This document shows, one piece after another, positions 32,742 through 41,500 of a DNA stretch of 64,000 bases; position 1 is the stretch's first letter, and each line of letters begins with the position of its first letter. A model generated the notes under the pieces. That model did not search any database. It saw only the letters and a list, made by a program, of their open reading frames with translations, and was not told where the DNA came from. Both the position numbers and the translations under genes were made by a program. The DNA comes from Streptomyces sp. HUAS YS2 (GTDB taxonomy: Bacteria > Actinomycetota > Actinomycetes > Streptomycetales > Streptomycetaceae): positions 5,985,001 through 6,049,000 of the forward strand of contig NZ_CP137573.1 in assembly GCF_033343995.1 (NCBI RefSeq). The letters are read 5' to 3'.

Positions 32742-34127
32742 ATGCGTGCCGCACCCCCGCCCCCGCCCCTCGCCGGAGGAACCTCCGGCCCGGACGCCCT
32801 GCGCCCACTCCTCGACACCGTCCTCGACGCCCTCCGCTCCGGCGCCGCCGAGCGCGGCGGCCCACTGCCCGGCGGGGGCCCGGACACCGTCGCCCGGCGC
32901 GTACACGACCGACTCGGCGACGCACTCCCCGAAGCCGGCGACGGAGCAGGCGAGGCACTACGACTCGTCGCCCACACCCTCGCCGCAGGCGCCGCCGACC
33001 CCGCCGACCCCCTGTGCGCCGCCCACCTCCACACCCCGCCCCTCGCACTCGCCGTCGCCGCCGACCTCGCCGCCTCCGCGCTCAACCCCTCCATGGACTC
33101 CTGGGACCAGGCCCCCGCCGCCTCCGCCCTCGAAACCCTCGTCACCACCGCCCTCGCCGCCCAGGTCTACCCCGACGCGCCCCGCCCCGACGCGCTCGTC
33201 ACCACCGGCGGTACCGAATCCAACCAACTCGCCCTGCTCCTCGCCCGCGAACGCCACGGATCCGTCCGCGCCGTCGTCGGCGCCAACGCCCACCACTCCT
33301 TCCACCGCGCCGCCTGGCTCCTCGGCCTCCCCGAACCCGTCGTCGTCCCCACCCCCAACGGCACCATCGACCCCGTCGCCCTCGACGAAGCACTCACCGA
33401 CCTGACCGGCCCCCTCCTCGTCGCCGCCACCGCCGGAACCACCGACACCGGCAGCATCGACCCCCTCCCCGAGATCGCCGACCTGTGCACAGCACACGGC
33501 GCCGAACTCCACATCGACGCCGCCTACGGCGGCCCACTCCTGTTCAGCGACACCCACCGCACCCTCCTCACCGGCCTCGACCGCGCCCGCACCGTCACCA
33601 TCGACCTGCACAAACTCGGCTGGCAACCCGCCGCCGCCGGCCTCCTCGCCGTCCGCGACACCACCGACCTCGCCCCCCTCGCCCACACCGCCGACTACCT
33701 CAACGCCGACGACGACACCGACGCCGGCCTGCCCGACCTCCTCGGCCGCTCCCTGCGCACCACCCGCCGCCCCGACATCGTCAAGACCGCCGTCACCCTC
33801 CGCGCCCTCGGCCGCACCGGCCTCGGCGACCTCGTCGACACCTGCCGCGACCTCGCCGAACACCTCGCCGACCTCGTCGACAAGACCCCCGGCCTCGAAC
33901 TCCACGAACGGCCCCCGCTCACCACCGTCCTGTTCCGGCCCACCCACGCCACCGACGACACCGTCGCCGCGATCCGCCGCACCCTCCTCACCCACGGCCA
34001 CGCCGTCCTCGGCCGCGCTCACGCCGACGGCCGCCTCTGGCTCAAAGCCACCCTGCTCAACCCCCACACCACCCCCGACGACCTGCACCAGATCATCACC
34101 CTCGTGGAAGGCAGCACCGACCGATGA
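32742..34127 (+). CDS. PLP-dependent (group II) amino acid decarboxylase
   Basis: 461 aa, glutamate/DABA/lysine decarboxylase family. Lys291 in TIDLHKLGWQPAAAG binds PLP; VTTGGTESNQLALLLAR and HIDAAYGGPLLFS (Asp for the pyridine nitrogen) are conserved. The next gene, overlapping by 4 bases, encodes a lysine/ornithine N-hydroxylase, the same order as desA-desB, so the product is probably a diamine (cadaverine or similar) for a hydroxamate siderophore. It is divergent from the Hint protein. ATG 32742 has no clear ribosome site. A GTGATCGCGGTCAC palindrome (32692-32705) lies 36 bases upstream; no DmdR/IdeR iron box is visible. Confidence 0.85.
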   Translation: MRAAPPPPPLAGGTSGPDALRPLLDTVLDALRSGAAERGGPLPGGGPDTVARRVHDRLGDALPEAGDGAGEALRLVAHTLAAGAADPADPLCAAHLHTPPLALAVAADLAASALNPSMDSWDQAPAASALETLVTTALAAQVYPDAPRPDALVTTGGTESNQLALLLARERHGSVRAVVGANAHHSFHRAAWLLGLPEPVVVPTPNGTIDPVALDEALTDLTGPLLVAATAGTTDTGSIDPLPEIADLCTAHGAELHIDAAYGGPLLFSDTHRTLLTGLDRARTVTIDLHKLGWQPAAAGLLAVRDTTDLAPLAHTADYLNADDDTDAGLPDLLGRSLRTTRRPDIVKTAVTLRALGRTGLGDLVDTCRDLAEHLADLVDKTPGLELHERPPLTTVLFRPTHATDDTVAAIRRTLLTHGHAVLGRAHADGRLWLKATLLNPHTTPDDLHQIITLVEGSTDR

Positions 34128-35536
34128 CCGGCAGCACCCCCCGGAACGACCACGATCACCCCCACGACCTCGTGGGCATCGGCATCGGCCCGTTCAACCT
34201 CTCCCTCGCCGCCCTCGCCCACGGCGTCCCCGGCGGCCTCGCCACCGCCTTCTACGAACAACGCCCCGCCTTCCACTGGCACCCCGGACTCCTCATCGAC
34301 GGCGCCACCCTCCAAGTCCCCTTCCTCGCCGACCTGGTCACCCTCGCCGACCCCGCCAGCCCCTGGACCTTCCTCAACTACCTCCGCTCACTCGACCGCC
34401 TCTACCCCTTCTACTTCTCCGAGACCTTCCACATCCAACGCGCCGAATACGACGCCTACTGCCGCTGGGTCTCCGACCACCTCCCCGGACTCCACTTCGG
34501 CCACCAGGTCGACTCCGTCCGCTGGAGCCCCGAACGCGCCCTCTTCGAAGTCGACTTCACCCAGATCGACACCCACGGCGCAGCAGAAGCCCTCGGCCGC
34601 GCCTACGCCCGCAACGTCGTCCTCGGCGTCGGCACCGAACCGTACGTCCCCGAACCCCTCCGCCCCCTCGCCGACGCCCCCGGCGTCCCCGTCCACCACT
34701 CCGCCGACTACCTCGCCCACCGCGACCGCCTCATCACCGCCGACCACGTCACCATCGTCGGATCCGGCCAATCAGGCGCCGAGATCTTCCTCGACCTCCT
34801 CCGCGCCCGCCCCGCCGGCGCCGAACGACTCCACTGGCTCACCCGCACCGAAGCCCTCGCCCCCATGGAGTACTCCAAACTCGGCCTGGAACACTTCACC
34901 CCCGACTACACCCGCTACTTCCACGCCCTCCCCGAACCCGTCCGCAACGAACTCGTCCCCCGGCAATGGCAGCTCCACAAAGGCATCGACACCGACACCC
35001 TCGCCGCCATCCACGCCGAGCTCTACCGCCGCACCCTCCACGGCGGCTGGCCCGACGCCGTCATCACCCCCGGCGTCCGCGTCCGCACCGCCGGCCGCGT
35101 CGCCACCACCAAAGTCGAACTCCACCTCGAACACACCCAACAGGCCAGCCGCACCCGCCTCACCACCGACGCCGTCGTCCTCGCCACCGGCTACCGCGAA
35201 CGCCCCGTCGACCGCATGCTCTCCGGCCTCGACCCCTACCTCCGCCACGACTCCACCGGCCGCCCCCGCATCGACCACGCCTACCGGCTCATCCTCGACG
35301 AATCCGTCACCGGCAACGTCTACGTCCAGAACGCCGAAAAACACACCCACGGCGTCGGCGCCCCCGACCTCGGCCTCGCCGCCTGGCGTAGCGCCACCAT
35401 CCTCAACTCCCTCACCGGCAAAGAGCCCTACCCCCTGCCCCGCCGCACCGCCTTCACCAGCTTCGGCCTGGAACAGCAAGAGGCGCCACGCATCCCGGCC
35501 CAAGGCCCGGAGCTGACGCCCCTCACACAGGACTGA
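34124..35536 (+). CDS. Lysine/ornithine/diamine N-monooxygenase
   Basis: 470 aa flavin N-hydroxylase (IucD/SidA/DesB family). FAD motif VGIGIGPFNLSLAAL near residue 17, NADPH motif VGSGQSGAEIFLDLL, and the C-terminal ATGYRERP signature. It would hydroxylate the terminal amine of the diamine from the upstream decarboxylase or of lysine/ornithine, the first committed step of hydroxamate siderophores. ATG 34124 overlaps the decarboxylase stop. No acyltransferase, NIS synthetase or transporter follows; the next gene is convergent with only 4 bases between. The pathway is therefore incomplete here or completed elsewhere. Confidence 0.9.
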   Translation: MTGSTPRNDHDHPHDLVGIGIGPFNLSLAALAHGVPGGLATAFYEQRPAFHWHPGLLIDGATLQVPFLADLVTLADPASPWTFLNYLRSLDRLYPFYFSETFHIQRAEYDAYCRWVSDHLPGLHFGHQVDSVRWSPERALFEVDFTQIDTHGAAEALGRAYARNVVLGVGTEPYVPEPLRPLADAPGVPVHHSADYLAHRDRLITADHVTIVGSGQSGAEIFLDLLRARPAGAERLHWLTRTEALAPMEYSKLGLEHFTPDYTRYFHALPEPVRNELVPRQWQLHKGIDTDTLAAIHAELYRRTLHGGWPDAVITPGVRVRTAGRVATTKVELHLEHTQQASRTRLTTDAVVLATGYRERPVDRMLSGLDPYLRHDSTGRPRIDHAYRLILDESVTGNVYVQNAEKHTHGVGAPDLGLAAWRSATILNSLTGKEPYPLPRRTAFTSFGLEQQEAPRIPAQGPELTPLTQD

Positions 35537-35540
35537 CCGA

Positions 35541-37340
35541 CTAGAACACCGGCACCCCGTCCCGGGTCAGCTTCCAGTCCACCGACGCGAACTGCCCCGG
35601 GTCGACCGTCCCCTTCGCCTTCACCCACTGAATGATCGTGTTCCGGATCTCATCCGAATTCGCCCACAACTGCTGCGCCTTCGCGACATGCGGGAACGCA
35701 CCGCCACCACTCGCCCGGTAGTTGTTCACCGCCAGCACGAACTGCGCCGCCGGATCCAGAGGCCTCCCCTGGAAAGACAGGCCCACGATCCGCGAACCCG
35801 CCGGCTTCGCGATGTCGATCTCGTACGACAAACCCGACACCGCGTCATAGTTGTAATCCGGCGTCCCGTCCGCGTTCGTCAGCTTCGCCGTGTCCACCGG
35901 CGCACCCGCCGCCGTCCGCACGTAGTACCTCGCCGAGTACTCCAGGTACTCCCTCAGCTGCGCACCCGTCATCAGACGAGCCTCCAGCGTGTTCTCGAAC
36001 GGGTACAGCCCCGCCGCATCCTTGATCGTCACCTCCCCGGACGGAATCCGCGCCGTCCGGGAGAAGCACGACGCCTGCGACAGCACCGGCAGCGCCGCGT
36101 ACGCCCCACCCGCCAACGCCCCCCTCACCGTCTCCGCCTGGACATGGTTGATCAGATCGATGATCGGCTCGTCCTTCCACGGCGCCTCCGCCGTGGTCAT
36201 CGCCGCCGTCGACGAACCGATCACCTGGTTCACGTACGCCACGACCTCGCTGTGCTCGTCACCGAGCAACTTCGTGATCGCCGGGTCCTCCGCCACCGTG
36301 TTGGAGTTCAGCACCTGCGCACCGACCTTCTCCACCACCCAGCGGCCCTTCTCCCACACCAGATCGAAGTCGAACAGCGTCAGCCGCTGCCCCCACTTCA
36401 ACGGCTCGGACAGCACGACGTCCTTGCCCGTCTCCTTGTTCCTCACCCGGTACTCCGGGATCTCCGTGTGCGCGTGCCCGACCAGGATCGCGTCGATCCC
36501 CGGCACCTGCTCGGCCACCAGACCCGCCGCGTTCTCCACATACGGGAGCTGGTCACCGTACGACGACGTACCACTGGAACCCGAATGCGCCGAGACCACC
36601 ACCACGTCCGCACCCATCGAACGCAGCTTCGGCACCCACTTCGCCGCCTGCTCCTCCAGCCCCGGGAACACCATCTTCCCCGTGACATTCGCCTTGTCCC
36701 AGATCGCGATACCCGGATTCGTCAGACCCAGAATCGCCACCTTCACATCCCGGCCGCACGGCGTACGCAGCCGATGAATGCTGTACGGCGCGAACGCCGG
36801 ACGCAGCGTCGTGGCATCCAGCGCATTCGCACCCAGCAGCGGGAAGTCACACTGCTCCTCGAACTTCCGCAACACCGGAATGCCGTAGTTGAACTCGTGG
36901 TTGCCGAGGGCCGCCGCGTCGTACCCGATCGCGTTCATCGCCTGCGCCATCGGGTGCACCGGGCCACCGACCTGCGTGATCGGATCGACCTTCGCGTAGT
37001 AGTACGACAACTGCGTGCCCTGGATCGTGTCACCGGCATCGATCAGCAGCGTGTTCCCACGGCCCTTCGCCTCCCGCACCTGGGAGACCAGCGTGGAGAT
37101 CTTCGCCAGACCGACGTCGTTGTGCGCCTTGTCGTCGAACTCCTTGTCCGTGAAGTAGTCCCAGTTGAAAACGTTCCCGTGCAGGTCCGTCGTACCCATG
37201 ACCGTGAAGGAGTACCGCTTGGCCGGCCTCGGCCCGCGCCCCTGAGCGGCCTGCGCAGGGACGGCGACCCCCGCGGAAAGGGCGGCACCGGCCCCGACGG
37301 CAGCAGAGCTTCCCAGGAACGTCCGACGGTTCAGCGGCAT
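35541..37340 (-). CDS. Secreted 5'-nucleotidase / 2',3'-cyclic phosphodiesterase (UshA/CpdB type), Tat-exported
   Basis: 599 aa. The Tat signal MPLNRRTFLGSSAAVGAG is followed by an AQA cleavage site near residue 32. The metallophosphatase domain has TTDLHGN, LLIDAGDTIQGT, LGNHEFNYG and VGHAHTE; the C-terminal 5_nucleotid_C domain follows (YPFENTLEARLMTGAQLREYLE). Two metals are loaded in the cytoplasm before Tat export, typical of this family. It hydrolyses extracellular nucleotides for phosphate or nucleoside recovery. GGGGAGAACAC precedes the ATG. It is a single gene. Confidence 0.93.
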   Translation of the reverse strand: MPLNRRTFLGSSAAVGAGAALSAGVAVPAQAAQGRGPRPAKRYSFTVMGTTDLHGNVFNWDYFTDKEFDDKAHNDVGLAKISTLVSQVREAKGRGNTLLIDAGDTIQGTQLSYYYAKVDPITQVGGPVHPMAQAMNAIGYDAAALGNHEFNYGIPVLRKFEEQCDFPLLGANALDATTLRPAFAPYSIHRLRTPCGRDVKVAILGLTNPGIAIWDKANVTGKMVFPGLEEQAAKWVPKLRSMGADVVVVSAHSGSSGTSSYGDQLPYVENAAGLVAEQVPGIDAILVGHAHTEIPEYRVRNKETGKDVVLSEPLKWGQRLTLFDFDLVWEKGRWVVEKVGAQVLNSNTVAEDPAITKLLGDEHSEVVAYVNQVIGSSTAAMTTAEAPWKDEPIIDLINHVQAETVRGALAGGAYAALPVLSQASCFSRTARIPSGEVTIKDAAGLYPFENTLEARLMTGAQLREYLEYSARYYVRTAAGAPVDTAKLTNADGTPDYNYDAVSGLSYEIDIAKPAGSRIVGLSFQGRPLDPAAQFVLAVNNYRASGGGAFPHVAKAQQLWANSDEIRNTIIQWVKAKGTVDPGQFASVDWKLTRDGVPVF

Positions 37341-37472
37341 GTGTTCTCCCCAAGTTCGTGATGCATGACGCGCGTAGATTCTGACCCACACGCCACGCCG
37401 GCAACAGGCCTGCACGGTTACGGAGTGGGAAAGTGTTCGAGACCGCACCCGCCCCACACCAGGGAGCCCACC

Positions 37473-38147
37473 ATGACCCCCGACGCCCCTACCCCCGAAG
37501 CACCCCACGTCGCCGTACGCGGCGAAGCCCGCATCGAGGTCGACCCCGAGATCGCCCGCATCGGCGTCACCGTCAGCGCCCGCGGCACCGACCGCACCAC
37601 CGCACTCGCCGACCTCACACGCCGCAACAGCGACGTCCTCACCCTCATCAAGTCCTACGGCGAAGCGCTCGAAAAACTCGAGACAGGCGCCTTCTCCATC
37701 TCCCCCGAACTCGGCCGCCACGGCCGCGGCGAACGCATCCGCGCCTACCACGGCCGCGTCCACCTCACCGCAGAACTCAACGACTTCACCGCCCTCGGCG
37801 AACTCACCACCCGACTCGCCGACCTCGACCTCACCCAGGTCGACGGCCCCTGGTGGGGACTCCGACCCGACTCCCCGGCCCACGGCGACGCCCGCCGCAC
37901 CGCAGTCGGAGAGGCCGTCCAACGCGCCCGCGAATACGCCGCCGCCCTCGGCACCACCCTCGCCGCACTCATCGAACTCTCCGACACCGGCCTCGCCCAG
38001 CCACCCAACCCCCTCGCCGGAACCACCCGCATGGCCTTCGCCGCCGAAACCGCCGACACCACCCCACCACTCGACCTCGAACCCCAACGCCAGACCGTCA
38101 CCGCCGAAGTCACCGCCCGCTTCACCATGCACCCCCCGACCCTCTGA
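37473..38147 (+). CDS. SIMPL domain (DUF541) protein
   Basis: 224 aa. VAVRGEARIEVDPEIARIGVTVSARG at the N-terminus and AREYAAALGTTLAALIELSD in the second half are the SIMPL pattern (BP26/OMP28 family). Unlike many relatives it has no signal peptide, so it may be cytoplasmic. AGGGAG lies 6-12 bases before ATG 37473. It sits alone between the nucleotidase and pyk. The function is not established for the family. Confidence 0.85.
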   Translation: MTPDAPTPEAPHVAVRGEARIEVDPEIARIGVTVSARGTDRTTALADLTRRNSDVLTLIKSYGEALEKLETGAFSISPELGRHGRGERIRAYHGRVHLTAELNDFTALGELTTRLADLDLTQVDGPWWGLRPDSPAHGDARRTAVGEAVQRAREYAAALGTTLAALIELSDTGLAQPPNPLAGTTRMAFAAETADTTPPLDLEPQRQTVTAEVTARFTMHPPTL

Positions 38148-38270
38148 AAACCGACAGAGAAACGCTCATCAGAGCAAGGCCCCGCACAGATTCAAGAGTT
38201 GTCAACAAGCTTTCATCCAAAGGATGTTGGCCAGACATCAGGACCCCATGTCCTACCCGCAGGTAAGCCC

Positions 38271-38276
38271 TACGCT
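38271..38276 (+). promoter_or_regulatory. -10 box of pyk, leaderless
   Basis: TACGCT ends 6 bases before ATG 38283 and no Shine-Dalgarno precedes the start; same layout as hsaE. Confidence 0.5.
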
Positions 38277-38282
38277 CGAACC

Positions 38283-39713
38283 ATGCGCCGAGCAAAGATC
38301 GTCTGCACCCTGGGCCCCGCCACCGACACATACGACCAGATCAAAGCCCTGGTCGAAGCCGGAATGGACATCGCCCGGTTCAACCTCAGCCACGGCGGCC
38401 ACGCCGAACACGAGGAGCGCTACCGCCACGTGCGCAAAGCCGCCGACGAAACCGGCCGCAGCGTAGGCATCCTCGTCGACCTTCAAGGCCCGAAGATCCG
38501 CCTCGGCCGCTTCCGCGAAGGCCCCGTACTCCTTGAACGCGGCGACGAATTCACCATCACCGTCGAACCCGTCGAAGGCGACCGCCACCGCTGCGGCACC
38601 ACCTACGCCGGCCTCGCCACCGACGTCACCACAGGCGAACGCATCCTCGTCGACGACGGCCGCGTCGCCCTCGACGTCACCCAGGTCGACGGCCCCCACG
38701 TCCACACCACCGTCATCGAAGGCGGCCTCATCTCCGACAACAAAGGACTCAACCTCCCCGGAGTCGCCGTCTCCGTCCCCGCCCTCTCCGACAAGGACAT
38801 CGACGACCTCCGCTGGGCCCTGCGCACCGGAGCCGACGTCATCGCCCTCTCCTTCGTCCGCACCGGCCGCGACATCGACGACGTCCACCGCATCATGGAC
38901 GAAGAAGGCCGCCGCCTCCCCGTCATCGCCAAGATCGAAAAACCCCAGGCCGTCGACAACATCGACGACATCGTCGCCGCCTTCGACGGCATCATGGTCG
39001 CCCGCGGCGACCTCGGCGTCGAAATGCCCCTGGAACAAGTCCCCATCGTCCAGAAGCGCGCCATCAAACTCGCCAAGCGCAACGCCAAACCGGTCATCGT
39101 CGCCACCCAGATGCTCGACTCGATGATCGACAACTCCCGCCCCACCCGCGCCGAAGCGAGCGACGTCGCCAACGCGGTCATCGACGGCACGGACGCGGTC
39201 ATGCTCTCCGGCGAGACCAGCGTCGGCAGATACCCCGTCGAAACCGTCCGCACGATGAGCCGCATCGTCGAAGCGGCGGAAGAAGACGTCCTGGCCAAGG
39301 GGCTGCCCCCACTGACGGACCGCAACAAGCCCCGCACCCAGGGCGGCGCCGTCGCCCGCGCGGCCGCCGAGATCGGCGACTTCCTCGAAGCCAAATTCCT
39401 CGTCGCCTTCACCCAGTCCGGCGACACCGTCAAACGCCTCTCCCGCTACCGCTCACCCATCCCCCTCCTCGCCTTCACCCCCGACCCGGCCACCCGCTCC
39501 CAGCTCAACCTGACCTGGGGCGTGGAAACCTTCCTGGGCCCACACGTCGACTCCACGGACGCGATGGTCGCCCAGGTCGACGAGGAACTCCTGCGCATCG
39601 GCCGCTGCAAGAAGGGCGACATCGTGGTGATCACGGCCGGCTCCCCGCCGGGCGTCCCGGGCTCGACGAACCTGGTCCGGGTGCACCACATCGGGGACCC
39701 GGTGACGGGCTGA
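38283..39713 (+). CDS. pyk: Pyruvate kinase
   Basis: 476 aa, the usual length. MRRAKIVCTLGPAT at the start, substrate and metal residues in MDIARFNLSHGGH, the catalytic lysine signature LPVIAKIEKPQAV, IMVARGDLGVEM, and the C-terminal domain with FTQSGDTVKRLSRYR. It makes pyruvate and ATP from PEP at the end of glycolysis. ATG 38283 is chosen because the family begins MRRAKI; a longer open frame from 38199 has no support. Convergent with the HTH/LAGLIDADG gene (4 bases between stops). Confidence 0.97.
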   Translation: MRRAKIVCTLGPATDTYDQIKALVEAGMDIARFNLSHGGHAEHEERYRHVRKAADETGRSVGILVDLQGPKIRLGRFREGPVLLERGDEFTITVEPVEGDRHRCGTTYAGLATDVTTGERILVDDGRVALDVTQVDGPHVHTTVIEGGLISDNKGLNLPGVAVSVPALSDKDIDDLRWALRTGADVIALSFVRTGRDIDDVHRIMDEEGRRLPVIAKIEKPQAVDNIDDIVAAFDGIMVARGDLGVEMPLEQVPIVQKRAIKLAKRNAKPVIVATQMLDSMIDNSRPTRAEASDVANAVIDGTDAVMLSGETSVGRYPVETVRTMSRIVEAAEEDVLAKGLPPLTDRNKPRTQGGAVARAAAEIGDFLEAKFLVAFTQSGDTVKRLSRYRSPIPLLAFTPDPATRSQLNLTWGVETFLGPHVDSTDAMVAQVDEELLRIGRCKKGDIVVITAGSPPGVPGSTNLVRVHHIGDPVTG

Positions 39714-39717
39714 GGTC

Positions 39718-40500
39718 TCAGTACTTGGGGCCGACGTGGGCGTCCATGAGCGCGACGGAGGCCTTTCGGGCGACGGAGATGGTGATGGCGGCGCGGCTCT
39801 GATTGAGCGGTTTCCACTCGACGCCGACCATGTCGAGGGCGTCGGTGTAGAGCTGGACGATGTCGGTCGACGTGTTGGTGAAGAAGTACCGGGGGTACTC
39901 GTACCGCTTCCGTACGCTCTCGATGATTCGGGTAGTCCAGTTGGTGATCCGGCAGCCGTCGGAGTGAATGAGCCCGCGGATGAAATCCCAGGGATGCGTG
40001 GCGACGATCTCCTCCTGCCAGGGTTCGAGGGCGATGCGCCGTTCGTGCTTCCTGCCGGGCCCGTGCTGCGGGAAGAGGCAGGTCCAATGGCGTCCGTAGC
40101 TGGTGACTGCCACGCAGCCCTGCTTCTGCAGGGTGTACGCCTTGCCCTCGGGGCGGACGGCCTGGATCGCTCTGCGGCACGCCTCGATCAAGCCGGGCCA
40201 GGCGTCGGCGCAGGCAATGCGCAAGTGGTGCCCTCCGCGCGGGTGCGGGCTGATGCAGCCGTCGCCGAGATAGAGCCCGAGGAGATAGGCGTACGCCTCT
40301 GCTGGTGCGGGACGGCCCGGTACGGGGCGGCAGCGCACACAGGGCGCGCAATGTACGGATATCCGAGGGCGAGGTTCCAGGCGTGTCTGCCAACTGCGTA
40401 TGGCCGCACGCGAGATCCCGGTCTGCTTGCTCACGGAGTTGAGGCTGCGGCCCTGGGCTACGAGAGCCAGGGCTCGTTGGCGCGTATGCAGGTCGTACAT
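39718..40500 (-). CDS. HTH protein with two LAGLIDADG-like motifs
   Basis: 260 aa. Residues 1-42 form a Hin/transposase-type HTH (ALALVAQGRSLNSVSKQTGI, then SRAAIRSWQTRL); a Cys cluster CAPCVRC follows at 51-57. The rest has two motifs spaced like a single-chain LAGLIDADG homing endonuclease, AYLLGLYLGDG (71-81) and DFIRGLIHSDG (172-182), each ending in the acidic residue that would bind metal. It stands alone, not inside an intein or intron, about 110 bases from the 3' end of tRNA-Leu. It may be a DNA-binding regulator derived from a homing nuclease (as with WhiA) or an active nuclease. ATG 40500 has no strong ribosome site. Confidence 0.75.
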   Translation of the reverse strand: MYDLHTRQRALALVAQGRSLNSVSKQTGISRAAIRSWQTRLEPRPRISVHCAPCVRCRPVPGRPAPAEAYAYLLGLYLGDGCISPHPRGGHHLRIACADAWPGLIEACRRAIQAVRPEGKAYTLQKQGCVAVTSYGRHWTCLFPQHGPGRKHERRIALEPWQEEIVATHPWDFIRGLIHSDGCRITNWTTRIIESVRKRYEYPRYFFTNTSTDIVQLYTDALDMVGVEWKPLNQSRAAITISVARKASVALMDAHVGPKY

Positions 40501-40609
40501 TTGGCCGACTTTGGCGGCTTTCTCGCGAGGAGGAGGCGAATCGAGCGCCTGTTCACCGGTGCGAGTGAAGATCGCCTAATGATTGGCGACCATGGAAGTG
40601 AAGGTCGAG

Positions 40610-40684
40610 TGCCCCAGGTGGGATTCGAACCCACACTGTCCGCTGTTTGAGAGCGGCCTCTCTGACCAGTTGGAGTACTGGGGC
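40610..40684 (-). tRNA. tRNA-Leu (anticodon CAA), short variable arm
   Basis: 75 nt, minus strand, folding well: acceptor GCCCCAG/CTGGGGC, a 3-bp D stem, anticodon stem CCGCT/AGCGG with loop CTCAAAC (anticodon CAA), T arm GTGGG-TTCGAAT-CCCAC, discriminator A. The 3' CCA is not encoded. The variable region is only ACAGT, although bacterial leucine tRNAs normally have a long class II arm. Confidence 0.9.
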
Positions 40685-40784
40685 CTTAGAAAGCAAGGAG
40701 TCACGGACCCCTTGCGTCTCAAACTTTACCGCAGGTCGGTACTCTCTAGGGAGCAGTACCCGTGCCCCGTAACGAGGAGCCCCC

Positions 40785-41438
40785 GTGACCGCCCCCGAGT
40801 CGCCCCAGCCCGTCGCCGACGACGACCAGTCGCACGTCCCGCCGCTGACGACCCGTGTCGTCATCGCCGAGGACGAGGCCCTCATCCGCCTCGACCTCAA
40901 AGAGATGCTCGAAGAAGAGGGGTACTCGGTCGTCGGTGAGGCCGGCGACGGCGCCACCGCCGTCGAGCTAGCCCGGGAGCACAAGCCCGACCTGGTCATC
41001 CTCGATGTGAAGATGCCCGTCCTCGACGGCATCTCCGCCGCCGAGAAGATCGCCGGTGAGTCGATCGCCCCGGTCCTGATGCTCACCGCGTTCTCGCAGC
41101 GCGATCTCGTCGAGCGGGCCCGTGACGCGGGCGCCATGGCGTACCTGGTGAAGCCGTTCAGCAAGAGCGATGTCGTGCCGGCGATCGAGATGGCCGTCTC
41201 CCGGTTCGCGGAGCTGCGGGCGCTGGAGAAGGAGGTCGCGGACCTCTCGCAGCGTCTGGAGACGCGCAAGCTGGTCGATCGTGCGAAGAGCATTCTGCAG
41301 ACGGAGTACGGGCTGACGGAGCCGGCCGCGTTCCGTTGGATCCAGAAGACGTCGATGGACCGCCGTATGTCGATGCAGCAGGTCGCTGAGGCGGTCATCG
41401 AGGACTCCGAGGAGAAGAAGGCCGCGAAGGGCCAGTAG
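40785..41438 (+). CDS. pdtaR: ANTAR-domain response regulator (PdtaR)
   Basis: 217 aa. The receiver domain has VVIAEDE (26-32), phosphoacceptor Asp74 in VILDVKMP, and LVKPFSKSDV; after a coiled-coil linker (RALEKEVADLSQRLETRKLV) comes the C-terminal ANTAR RNA-binding domain (AKSILQTEYGLTEPAAFRWI to MSMQQVAEAV). When phosphorylated by a sensor kinase such as PdtaS, such proteins act by antitermination on nascent RNA hairpins. The kinase is not in the window. GTG 40785 with ACGAGGAG upstream. Located between tRNA-Leu and the liv operon. Confidence 0.94.
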   Translation: MTAPESPQPVADDDQSHVPPLTTRVVIAEDEALIRLDLKEMLEEEGYSVVGEAGDGATAVELAREHKPDLVILDVKMPVLDGISAAEKIAGESIAPVLMLTAFSQRDLVERARDAGAMAYLVKPFSKSDVVPAIEMAVSRFAELRALEKEVADLSQRLETRKLVDRAKSILQTEYGLTEPAAFRWIQKTSMDRRMSMQQVAEAVIEDSEEKKAAKGQ

Positions 41439-41452
41439 CCCTCGGAAACGTA

Positions 41453-41488
41453 GAAGGCCCGCCCCACAGCGTTGTGGGGCGGGCCTTC
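41453..41488. terminator. Bidirectional terminator between pdtaR and livF
   Basis: Perfect 16-base stem, GAAGGCCCGCCCCACA-gcgt-TGTGGGGCGGGCCTTC, in the 62-base gap of two convergent genes. Confidence 0.93.
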
Positions 41489-41500
41489 CGTCTGTGGCTG

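Noticed and set aside
40610..40684. tRNA gene as a phage or ICE attachment site
   Set aside because: No integrase gene and no duplicated tRNA 3' end are visible on either side; pdtaR and pyk are ordinary chromosomal neighbours.
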